Origin: an uncultured Sutterella sp.
Lineage (GTDB): Bacteria > Pseudomonadota > Gammaproteobacteria > Burkholderiales > Burkholderiaceae_F
Direction: 5' to 3'
Assembly (NCBI GenBank): GCA_905192805.1
Contig: CAJJMF010000049.1
Coordinates: forward strand, 1 to 14,165
DNA length: 14,165 nt
A program made the position numbers and the translations under genes. The notes under the pieces are model-generated. The model had not been told where the DNA came from, made no database searches, and saw only the letters and a program-made list of their open reading frames with translations. Below are positions 1-5,770 of the stretch, in pieces; positions within the stretch are counted from its first letter, which is position 1, and each line of letters begins with the position of its first letter.

Positions 1-113
1 GGAAAGACGCCTCGATTAACGTCGTGAGTGCCTTCCCGTTGATTCGCGATTTGGAAGCGGGCGTCCCGATTAATAAAGTCCGCTTTGACGTGGCCGTGAC
101 TGCCGTTTGGTAA
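1..113 (+). CDS. 3' end of an unidentified protein (partial)
   Basis: Reading from base 3, an open frame of 36 codons runs to a TAA at 111-113. It ends in ...KVRFDVAVTAVW, which looks like a final beta strand. Alternation of hydrophobic and polar residues (NVVSAFPLI, RFDVAVTAVW) suggests a compact beta-rich C-terminal domain. The codon choice (GTC, GCC, GTG, CGC) matches the other chromosomal genes here. A strong terminator follows 27 bp after the stop, which supports this being a true gene end. I do not recognise the family, and too little is present to assign a function. Confidence 0.55.
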   Translation, partial: KDASINVVSAFPLIRDLEAGVPINKVRFDVAVTAVW

Positions 114-140
114 TCCCCGTCCATCGGTCCAATTAAAGAA

Positions 141-178
141 ACACCCGTCGATAACGTATCGGCGGGTGTTCTTTTTTG
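141..178. terminator. Rho-independent terminator, probably bidirectional
   Basis: A 13-bp stem (141-153 with 157-169, one G.U pair, loop ACG) is followed by TCTTTTTTG on the plus strand. On the minus strand the same stem is followed by TTCTTTAATT, so it can also serve the regulator fragment that ends at 229. It sits between two converging genes, as expected for a shared terminator. Confidence 0.9.
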
Positions 179-228
179 AACAGTGGGCGTCGTCCGAGCA
201 GACAGCGCCAATGTGGCGTGGTGCGCGA

Positions 229-836
229 CTAGTTATCGAGCCCGTGTTCGATGGCGTACACGGCCGCTTGCACACGGCTCGCCACCCCCAACTTACGCAA
301 AATGCTCTGCACGTGCACTTTCACCGTACTTTCGGCTAAGCCCATCGCACGCGCGATTTCTTTATTGGAGACCCCACGGGCAATCCAGCGCAAGGTTTCC
401 TTTTCGCGACGCGTCAACGTCGCCGGGTCACTCGCTTCGCGCGCGGAGGGTTCGTCTTGACTCGCTAAGCGCGTCACAAACTTCGTCATCATCTGGGGCG
501 AAATCACGCTTTCCCCCTGATAGACGCTACGAATCGGGCCCCCAAGCGTAAGCATTCGCCCAGCGTATCGTAGTCTTCACTGACGGTCAACATAATCACG
601 GCCAAATTGGGGTGCGCTTCGCGGATCTGGGCTAAGACTTCATAGCCCTTCATGCTCGGTAAATCACAGTCAAGGAGCAACACATCCGCTGGCGTTTGTT
701 CAATCAACTTCACGCCTTCGAGCCCGTCGCCGGCTTCCCCTACGACTTCTAAATCGGATTGACGTTGCAGGAGCGCTTTAATACCACTACGGAACAAATC
801 GTGGTCATCGACGAGGAGAATGCGAATTTTAGGCAT
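229..836 (-). pseudogene. NarL/FixJ-family response regulator, broken by an internal deletion
   Basis: A cytoplasmic two-component regulator that would bind DNA after phosphorylation, probably in nitrate/nitrite control. The N-terminal frame (start ATG 834-836, MPKIRILLVDDHD) is a receiver domain with acidic pocket D10/D11, phospho-acceptor D56 (LLLDCD) and T84 (MLTVS). The C-terminal frame (stop TAG at 229-231) is a complete LuxR-type helix-turn-helix (LTRREKETLRWIARG, NKEIARAMGLAESTVKVH). The two frames overlap at 504-555 instead of joining. Compared with NarL-type proteins, the receiver stops after ECLRLGA and the second frame resumes at IRSVYQGE. About 16 codons, including the invariant Lys of the GYLLK motif, are replaced by 2 bases, so roughly 46 bp are missing, with a frameshift. 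The deletion junction is near 536-545 (GGGCCC). No sensor kinase lies in the window. NarL is the best family guess, but the exact signal is unknown. Confidence 0.85.
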
Positions 837-1026
837 AATAATCGTTTCTTCTGGGTTGAGGGCATTGGGCCGCACGGAGGGTCACGCTTGCGCGGAAATG
901 AGGCACACCCAATACCAATGGGAAGGAAATAGTATTAGTTTAATTGTATCGACTGCCTAATCCCCTCGCAATCCCCATGACTACGGTCAACCAAAGGGTT
1001 ATCGCGAGGACGGGGCTCTAGTATTT

Positions 1027-1046
1027 AGTATTATTTACCTAATACT
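1027..1046. promoter_or_regulatory. Perfect inverted repeat, candidate operator
   Basis: AGTATTA-TTTACC-TAATACT: 7-bp arms around a 6-bp spacer. A second small palindrome, TACTT-ATG-AAGTA (1043-1055), overlaps its right end, and TACTTAT within it matches the NarL heptamer consensus. Position in the divergent gap suggests regulator binding. The regulator identity is inference. Confidence 0.4.
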
Positions 1047-1209
1047 TATGAAGTATCCCATTGGCGAGAGCTCCGACCTTTACGGGACCCATCGTCCCCT
1101 CATTATCGTAGGTCAACCTCCCCCACCCCTCGACCAACGGTTTTAGGTCGCCCGAGCCCCAGCGCTCCCCCCTCGTCCTACACCGAAGGACCTATCTCTT
1201 CAGAGTGCT

Positions 1210-1237
1210 ATGACAATGTCTCGCATAGTGTTAGTAT
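1210..1237 (+). promoter_or_regulatory. Candidate sigma-70 promoter for ytfE
   Basis: ATGACA (1210-1215, 5 of 6 to TTGACA), a 16-bp spacer, then TAGTAT (1232-1237, 4 of 6 to TATAAT). The predicted start near 1244 gives a 5' leader of about 45 nt containing TACTTAT and the GGAG ribosome site at 1277-1280. An imperfect repeat GTCTC...GAGAC spans the -10. Weak match; no experimental support. Confidence 0.35.
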
Positions 1238-1288
1238 GAGACTCAAATCTTACCTTTACGGTACTTATTTTCTCTTGGAGAACCACAC

Positions 1289-2038
1289 ATGACCACACAA
1301 ACTACGCATCAACCCACCGCCTACGATCATCTTTCGGTGGGCGATATTGCCGCAGCCAATCCGAGCGCGGCCGAAGTGTTGGATCGCTTTAATGTGGATT
1401 TTTGCTGCCACGGTAAAACCGCCTTTGCGGTCGCCTGCGCTCTCGCGGGCGTGGAACCGGCGACGGTCGCTGCGGCACTCGATCAAGTCAAAGGCGAGGC
1501 TGCGCCCGGCAAGCCCGACTTTAAAACCTGGCCCACGGACTTGTTGATTGACTATGTGCTCAAGATTCACCATCGTGGGATCCGTGAAGACGGCCCCGAA
1601 ATCCTCAAGTTGCTCGATAAAGTCTGCCGTGTGCATGGGGACAATCACCCCGAACTCTTTGAAGTGGCCGAGCTCTTTAAGGGCTCCTTTGAAGCCCTCT
1701 CGCAACACTTGGTGAAAGAAGAAAACGTGCTCTTCCCCTACCTCTACCAGCTCTGCATTGCGGACTTACAGGGACAAAAAACGGGGGCCTTTCACTGTGG
1801 CACGGTCCAGGCACCGATTGACGTGATGGAACACGAGCACGCCGACGAAGGCGAACGACACTACAAAATCGAGGCCTTAACGAACGGCTACACCCCGCCC
1901 GCGGATGCCTGTGGTTCGTATCAGCTCCTCTTGAAGCGCTTGAAAGACTTCAAGGACGATCTGCACGAACACATTCATATCGAAAATAATCTCATTTTCC
2001 CGCGTGCGTTAAAACTCGAAGCGGACGTGGTGGAATAA
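1289..2038 (+). CDS. ytfE: Di-iron Fe-S cluster repair protein (RIC / YtfE / ScdA)
   Basis: A cytoplasmic di-iron protein that helps restore iron-sulfur clusters damaged by nitric oxide or oxidants. It is 249 aa, slightly longer than the roughly 220-aa E. coli YtfE. Residues 14-70 form the N-terminal ScdA/DUF542 domain with the signature FNVDFCCHGK (C39, C40). Residues about 85-245 form a hemerythrin-like four-helix bundle. Likely iron ligands by alignment with YtfE are H94 or H95 (IHHRG), H140 and E144 (SQHLVKEENVLFP), H184 (EHEH), and H228 and E232 (EHIHIENNLIFP), so all expected ligands are present. Start ATG is preceded by GGAG 8 bp upstream. The next gene, a DUF438 protein, begins 97 bp downstream in the same direction, consistent with a nitrosative-stress operon. 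In other bacteria this gene is controlled by NsrR, FNR or NarL. Identification is secure. Confidence 0.95.
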   Translation: MTTQTTHQPTAYDHLSVGDIAAANPSAAEVLDRFNVDFCCHGKTAFAVACALAGVEPATVAAALDQVKGEAAPGKPDFKTWPTDLLIDYVLKIHHRGIREDGPEILKLLDKVCRVHGDNHPELFEVAELFKGSFEALSQHLVKEENVLFPYLYQLCIADLQGQKTGAFHCGTVQAPIDVMEHEHADEGERHYKIEALTNGYTPPADACGSYQLLLKRLKDFKDDLHEHIHIENNLIFPRALKLEADVVE

Positions 2039-2061
2039 CCGCCTAAAACCGTCCCCCATCC

Positions 2062-2102
2062 CGGGCGTGCTCACTTTCCCCCTTGGGGGAACCGCACGCC
2101 CG
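2062..2102 (+). terminator. Strong intercistronic hairpin (attenuator or RNA-processing site)
   Basis: CGGGCGTGC (2062-2070) pairs perfectly with GCACGCCCG (2094-2102). An inner stem TTCCCCC/GGGGGAA (2076-2091) stacks inside. Only TTT follows, so it is a weak terminator. It more likely reduces expression of the second gene or protects the ytfE mRNA end. It also excludes the upstream in-frame ATG at 2067 as the start of the next gene. Confidence 0.6.
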
Positions 2103-2135
2103 TTTGCCTATCGAAACGATCAAAGGATGCCCACT

Positions 2136-3818
2136 ATGACTGATACTCCCATGACCCAAGGCGTCGATATGGCGCGTGTACGTCGCTTAGCCGAGATTTC
2201 CGCCCAGTATGACGCCAAACAGTTAACGCTCGACGAAGCGCGCAACCAAATGCGCGCCTTGGCGCCCGTGAAACCCGTCGAAATTGCGATGATTGAACAG
2301 ATGGACCCGGCCCAAGACGGCAACGGCCACGAATGCCGCCGCACGCCCTTGGGGGAAATGATTGCGCTCTTTGCCCCCTTCTTGGATCGCTCGCGCCCCA
2401 CCGGGCTCGCCTGGGACCACCCGATTGCGGTCTACTACCGCGAAATTGACGCTTGGAAAGGGTTAGTCAAAGAGATCGAAGACTTGGTGCAGTACCCCGT
2501 GATTCGTAATCAGTGGTATGCGCTCTACGATCGCTTGGCGCAATTAAAGCTCCACTTTGCGCGTAAACACAACCAGCTCTACTCGGAACTCGAACGTCGT
2601 GGGTTTAATCGCCCCTCGACCCATATGTGGCTCTTTGACGACTATATCCGTGATGAGATCCGCGATGCCCGCAGTTTGCTCGAGCGCGAAACCGCAGCGA
2701 CCGATGAGGAATTCATCAAAAAGCAGCAACACATCATCGATAACTGCTTGGATTTGATCGCCAAAGAAGAAACGATTCTGCTCCCCACCTCCTTAGCCCT
2801 CATCCCCGAGGCCGCCTTTGAACACATGAAGTTGGGCGACGCGGAAATCGGCTTTGCTTGGGGCGTGGAGAAAGCCCCCGAAGGGAAAAAGTCTGTAGCC
2901 AATGCTTCGAGCGCCTCGGCGCCAACGCCGGTGAGCCCAGCAGGTGGCCCCGATATGGCGGGCTTTGCGGCGGAATTTGGGCAATTGATGGCGAAGTACG
3001 GACTCTCCGTGGGCGCCGGGGCTCAACCCACGGCTGACGCGCTTCTTGAAGTCAAAACCGGTAAATTGACCTTAGAGCAGATTAACCTCATTTTCCAACA
3101 CTTGCCCGTGGACATTTCCTTTGTGGACGAAGGAGAAATCGTGCGGTTTTATACCGACACGAAGCACCGCATCTTCCCGCGCAGCCGCAACGTGATTGGG
3201 CGTCGTGTCACGAACTGCCACCCGACGACGAGCGTGCATTTTGTGAAGGAAATTTTGGCGAAGTTTAAGTCAGGCGAAGAAAGTTCGGTCGACTTCTGGA
3301 TCAATAAGCCCGGCAAATTCATCTACATCCTCTTTATCGCGATTCGTGACGAAGAGGGTCGCTTCCGTGGCGTGATGGAAATCATGCAGGACTGCACGCG
3401 TATTCGTGCGCTGCAGGATTCCCGCACGTTGCTCACCTGGAGTCAGGAAACGAGCGAACCCGTCTATTTGCACGGCATTGCGGAACCCGGTGAAGACGTC
3501 CCCGTCGGTAAACGTGGGGGCTACTCGCGTCACCAGGAAGCGCCCGCGGCCGCTCCCCAACAACCCGCCTTTGTGCCACCCACCTTACCCGAATTGACGC
3601 CCGAGACGAAGTTGAAGGACTTGATTGCCATCGCGCCTTGGCTGCGTCAACGCTTGGGCGACGAAGTGGCCGTCTTTAAGGCCTTGCGTACGCCCTTGGG
3701 TGACATCATGATTCCGCGGGCAACCTTGGGATTAATGAGTGAACACGGGGGCGTAGAGATTCCCCAATTAATCGCGATCATTCAAAAGCTGGTCGCGATG
3801 GGGCCCAAAGAAGACTAA
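2136..3818 (+). CDS. DUF438 protein with hemerythrin-like and PAS domains
   Basis: A predicted cytoplasmic iron/redox sensor or repair partner of the RIC protein; the biochemical role of the family is not established. It is 560 aa. Residues 14-85 match DUF438 (TLDEARNQMRALAPVKPVEIAMIEQ). Residues 92-245 look like a hemerythrin-type helical bundle with H95 (DHPI), H140/H145 (LHFARKHNQLYSE), H163 (STHMW), H199 and E211/E212 (AKEETILLP). A proline/alanine linker (250-275) leads to a PAS domain at about 310-430 (LPVDISFVDEGEIVRFYT; FRGVMEIMQDCTRIRAL). A second Pro/Ala linker (468-485) leads to a C-terminal DUF1858-like helical domain (486-555) that lacks the usual cysteine pair. Start ATG 2136 has AAAGGA at 2122-2127. 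An in-frame ATG at 2067 would place the hairpin 2062-2102 inside the coding region and has no ribosome site. Likely co-transcribed with ytfE. Confidence 0.88.
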   Translation: MTDTPMTQGVDMARVRRLAEISAQYDAKQLTLDEARNQMRALAPVKPVEIAMIEQMDPAQDGNGHECRRTPLGEMIALFAPFLDRSRPTGLAWDHPIAVYYREIDAWKGLVKEIEDLVQYPVIRNQWYALYDRLAQLKLHFARKHNQLYSELERRGFNRPSTHMWLFDDYIRDEIRDARSLLERETAATDEEFIKKQQHIIDNCLDLIAKEETILLPTSLALIPEAAFEHMKLGDAEIGFAWGVEKAPEGKKSVANASSASAPTPVSPAGGPDMAGFAAEFGQLMAKYGLSVGAGAQPTADALLEVKTGKLTLEQINLIFQHLPVDISFVDEGEIVRFYTDTKHRIFPRSRNVIGRRVTNCHPTTSVHFVKEILAKFKSGEESSVDFWINKPGKFIYILFIAIRDEEGRFRGVMEIMQDCTRIRALQDSRTLLTWSQETSEPVYLHGIAEPGEDVPVGKRGGYSRHQEAPAAAPQQPAFVPPTLPELTPETKLKDLIAIAPWLRQRLGDEVAVFKALRTPLGDIMIPRATLGLMSEHGGVEIPQLIAIIQKLVAMGPKED

Positions 3819-3872
3819 TCGTCGATCCTAAACGCGAGGGGCGTGGCTCACGGGGTCTCGCCCTACCCTCCC

Positions 3873-3924
3873 AAACGGGCTAGTCTCGCTTTCAAAGCGC
3901 TGTTGACTGGCCCGTTTTGTTTTG
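3873..3924 (+). terminator. Rho-independent terminator of the ytfE-DUF438 unit
   Basis: AAACGGGCTAGTC (3873-3885) pairs with GACTGGCCCGTTT (3905-3917, one G.U). An inner CGCTTT/AAAGCG hairpin lies in the loop, and TTTTGTTTT follows. It sits 54 bp after the stop of the DUF438 gene. Confidence 0.85.
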
Positions 3925-3952
3925 CGCTCAGGCGCCCAGTGAGGATTCTTGC

Positions 3953-4081
3953 ATGAGTTCATGGTTCAAGAAACCCTCTCGTAAAACATCCTCCCTGTTC
4001 TCGCTCAGGGCGCTGACGCTATCCATCCCACGTCGTCTACGATTATCCTTGCGTGCCAGATTCGCCCGATCTGAGGCATAA
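3953..4081 (+). CDS. Small, strongly basic protein, 42 aa (hypothetical)
   Basis: ATG 3953-3955 is preceded by GAGGA (3941-3945) at an ideal 7-bp spacing, and the frame runs to TAA at 4079-4081. The product has about 11 Lys/Arg and a single acidic residue (E41). It begins MSSWFKKPSRKTSS, has a mildly hydrophobic middle (SSLFSLRALTLSIP) and an Arg-rich tail (RRLRLSLRARFARSE). I recognise no family. It lies only 28 bp after the preceding terminator, so an independent promoter is hard to place and expression may depend on read-through. Its stop codon overlaps the A-tract that is the U-tract of the opposite-strand RNA terminator. The strong ribosome site favours a real gene; the short length means chance is possible. 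Confidence 0.4.
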   Translation: MSSWFKKPSRKTSSLFSLRALTLSIPRRLRLSLRARFARSEA

Positions 4082-4121
4082 AAAAAGTCGGGCACTGCCA
4101 ACCCTCATAGCAGTACCCGAC
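4080..4121 (-). terminator. Intrinsic terminator of the minus-strand RNA
   Basis: Minus-strand stem GTCGGGTACTGC/GCAGTGCCCGAC (4121-4110 with 4098-4087), loop of 11 nt, then UUUUUUU from 4086-4080. On the plus strand the same hairpin has no T-tract, so the direction is clear. Confidence 0.75.
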
Positions 4122-4190
4122 CGATCCTTTCGGATCTTCAAGGGAAGTTCTCCCTTGCGTGATGAATATTACCGATACCCGACCCTTAGC
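4080..4190 (-). ncRNA. Predicted structured small RNA ending in an intrinsic terminator
   Basis: Read on the minus strand, three hairpins follow one another. CAAGGGA/TCCCTTG lies at 4139-4157 with a 5-nt loop. GATCC-GAAA-GGATC at 4123-4136 has a GNRA tetraloop that exists only in this orientation. The last is a 12-bp stem at 4087-4121 with one mismatch and an 11-nt loop, followed by seven U. Upstream, GGTCGGGTA (4176-4184) duplicates the 5' arm of the terminator (4114-4122) and could compete for its 3' arm. No downstream gene on this strand exists, since the neighbours converge, so it is more likely a free sRNA than a leader. The 5' end is uncertain. A TTGACG at about 4252-4257 followed by TGTATA near 4228-4233 is a possible but poorly spaced promoter. 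Not 6S, SRP, tmRNA or RNase P by inspection. Confidence 0.5.
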
Positions 4191-4571
4191 GCAAGAAGAA
4201 AATTTCACACAACCTAAATAAGGGATATACAAGCAACAAAGAGTTGTTTCACGTCAATATTTAACGTTATTTTTCATTTTCTTTACACTAGAAGGCAAAA
4301 TGATTCAAATTATTTCATGTAAATAGCGTTTTACGTATTCTTTGCTGATTCAAATAGTTTTATTTAATTTATTCGCCTGTTCTCAGCACATGCCTACTGG
4401 CACAATCGGCTAAATAGCAACAATCATTTTGCGTCAATACACCAAGGCGGATGGCGTTAACACAATGGCGTTAACACTTTCGCTCGTTGTGGCCCTCCCA
4501 TAGGATGACGTATGATGACAGGTGATCGGTATTGGCCCTCAGTCACCCCAACGGTGCTGAGGTGAAACCCA
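4191..4571. other. AT-rich intergenic stretch upstream of the RhuM cassette
   Basis: 4200-4440 is markedly AT-rich compared with the flanking genes (runs such as GTTATTTTTCATTTTCTTTA and TTTTATTTAATTTATTC). It holds no ORF with a credible ribosome site apart from an 8-codon frame at about 4300. It probably carries promoters and may be a target for H-NS-like silencing. A direct repeat lies at 4451-4477. The composition step suggests horizontally acquired DNA. Confidence 0.5.
4451..4477. repeat. Tandem 13-bp direct repeat with GTTAAC core
   Basis: ATGGCGTTAACAC occurs at 4451-4463 and again at 4465-4477, period 14. Each copy contains the palindrome GTTAAC. Position about 95 bp upstream of the first small ORF would suit a paired operator; function not known. 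Confidence 0.6.
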
Positions 4572-4766
4572 ATGACGATAGCGCCTTGTGCTGGAGGGGC
4601 TTTGAAGGTGTTCCAAAAGGGAACACGTTCACCTGTGTCACCTGTGCGTGCCTTATGGATTCTTTCTGAATGCAAAAAACCACCGTCCTTGATGATGAAG
4701 GTTATTGATGACCCAACGCAATCCCTCAACAGAATTTCTCCTTTTGACAACCCAACGAACCACTGA
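4572..4766 (+). CDS. Small ORF A of the RhuM cassette, 64 aa (hypothetical)
   Basis: ATG 4572 is preceded by GAGGTGA (4559-4565) at 6-bp spacing. The 64-aa frame overlaps the start of the RhuM gene (4708) by 59 bp in another frame, so translation could be coupled. It contains the core VFQKGTRSPVSPVRALW (about residues 13-29) and a second half SECKKPPSLMMKVIDDP. The same core occurs in the small ORF just after the RhuM gene (LFQNGTSSPVSPWAFF). Between the two copies the SPVSP codons differ only at three silent third positions, which favours real coding. The core overlaps a palindromic DNA repeat (4604-4639), so a repeat element that happens to be open is the alternative. No function can be assigned. 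Confidence 0.5.
   Translation: MTIAPCAGGALKVFQKGTRSPVSPVRALWILSECKKPPSLMMKVIDDPTQSLNRISPFDNPTNH
4604..4639. repeat. Palindromic repeat, copy 1 (upstream of the RhuM gene)
   Basis: GAAGGTGTTCC (4604-4614), AAAAG, GGAACACGTTC (4620-4630): an 11-bp inverted repeat with one mismatch, followed by ACCTGTGTC. 31 of 36 bases match copy 2 at 5824-5859. In the stem a G to T change is matched by a C to A change on the other arm, so pairing is kept. Confidence 0.75.
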
Positions 4767-5748
4767 GGGTACGGGTGTTCACTTTGATCGCGAACACGAT
4801 ACCCTCTGGCTCACGCCCAAGCGGATGGCCGAATGGTTGGGTAGCTCCGAAGACACCATCAAGGAGCACCTATCCGAACTCATCGCAGCCAATGAGCTCG
4901 ATGCGCAAACCGTGATGAAGGAATTCATGTGCACCACCCCAGACGGAACGACGTGCCTTAGCCCGCACTACGCGCTCGACGCGCTCATTGCCGTGAGCTT
5001 TCGCGTTCAGAGTCAACAAGCAACCGATTTCCGCCAATGGGCCACGAAGGTTCTTCGCAGTATGGTGGTCAAAGGCTACGTACTCGACAGTGAGCGCTTA
5101 AAAAATGGCGCTTTGTTTGACGACGCGTACTTTGATGAGCTCATTGAAGCGATTCGCGAAATTCGTGCGAGTGAGCGCCTCTTCTACCAAAAGGTCACGG
5201 ATCTCTTTGCGACAGCCTCGGACTACGATCCGCGCTCACGTACTGCTCAGCGCTTCTTCGCGAGTGTTCAGGATAAACTGCACTATGCTGTGCATCGCCA
5301 TACGGCAGCCGAACTCATGGTTGAGCGCGCTGATGCACAAAAACCGCATATGGGGCTCAGCACCTGGAAAAACGCCACGAGTGGCGGCAAAATTCTCCCC
5401 TCGGACGTGCTACTCGCCAACAACTACCTCACCCAAGCAGAGCGCGACACCCTCAACCGGCTCGTTTCGATGTATTTGGACGTCGCAGAATTACGCGCCC
5501 AAAAACGGATTCCTATGACGATGCAAGACTGGGAAGTCCAGCTTGAGCGCTTTTTGGTCTTTAACGAAGAGGATGTCCTAATAGGGCAAGGTGCGGTATC
5601 CACCGAGGAAGCCCAAGCACACGCACGTGCCCAATTTCAAACGTTTCGCATTGAACAGGATCGACAGTATGTGAGTGACTTTGATGCCTTGCTGGCACAC
5701 TGCGACGGGCAAACGAACGTGAAGAAAATCAAAAACACGCAGGACTAA
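4708..5748 (+). CDS. RhuM family protein
   Basis: A member of the Virulence_RhuM family (first named from Salmonella pathogenicity island 3). The family is widespread in islands, prophages and next to restriction systems, and its molecular function is not established. The 346-aa length is typical. Family landmarks in order: WLTPKRMAEWLGSSEDTIKEHL (33-55, a helix-turn-helix-like start), DALIAVSFRVQSQQATDFRQWATKVLRSMVVKGY (91-124), LKNGALFDDAYFDELIEAIREIRASER (131-157), YQKVTDLFATASDYDP (160-175), FFASVQDKLHYAVHRHTAAEL (183-203), ERADAQKPHMGLSTW (206-220), LNRLVSMYLDVAELRAQKRIPMTMQDW (249-275). The start is ATG 4708 with GAAGG at 4697-4701; a TTG codon one position upstream is not needed. Flanked by two related small ORFs and an AT-rich upstream region, it looks like the core of an accessory cassette. 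Family assignment is secure; role is unknown. Confidence 0.92.
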   Translation: MTQRNPSTEFLLLTTQRTTEGTGVHFDREHDTLWLTPKRMAEWLGSSEDTIKEHLSELIAANELDAQTVMKEFMCTTPDGTTCLSPHYALDALIAVSFRVQSQQATDFRQWATKVLRSMVVKGYVLDSERLKNGALFDDAYFDELIEAIREIRASERLFYQKVTDLFATASDYDPRSRTAQRFFASVQDKLHYAVHRHTAAELMVERADAQKPHMGLSTWKNATSGGKILPSDVLLANNYLTQAERDTLNRLVSMYLDVAELRAQKRIPMTMQDWEVQLERFLVFNEEDVLIGQGAVSTEEAQAHARAQFQTFRIEQDRQYVSDFDALLAHCDGQTNVKKIKNTQD

Positions 5749-5770
5749 CGGCGAGGTGTTGAGGATCAAC

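Larger units (their letters stand above)
837..1288. promoter_or_regulatory. Divergent intergenic region between the regulator and ytfE
   Basis: About 450 bp without a credible ORF, shared by two divergent genes, so it should hold both promoters. Visible elements are a perfect inverted repeat at 1027-1046, two TACTTAT heptamers (1043-1049 and 1262-1268) that fit the NarL consensus TACYYMT, further AGTATTA copies (931-937), and a candidate sigma-70 promoter at 1210-1237. The stretch 1080-1200 is C-rich and shows nothing I can name. Confidence 0.5.

Noticed and set aside
183..551. 122-codon plus-strand ORF
   Set aside because: Shadow of the LuxR-type HTH domain encoded on the minus strand.
1265..1708. 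147-codon minus-strand ORF
   Set aside because: Shadow of the secure ytfE coding region.
2067..2135. Upstream in-frame ATG start for the DUF438 protein
   Set aside because: It lies inside the intercistronic hairpin, has no ribosome site, and the encoded extension is not part of the domain; ATG 2136 has AAAGGA.
4005..4232. 75-codon minus-strand ORF over the structured RNA
   Set aside because: It starts at TTG without a ribosome site, runs through three hairpins and a clean intrinsic terminator, and shows no protein-like pattern.
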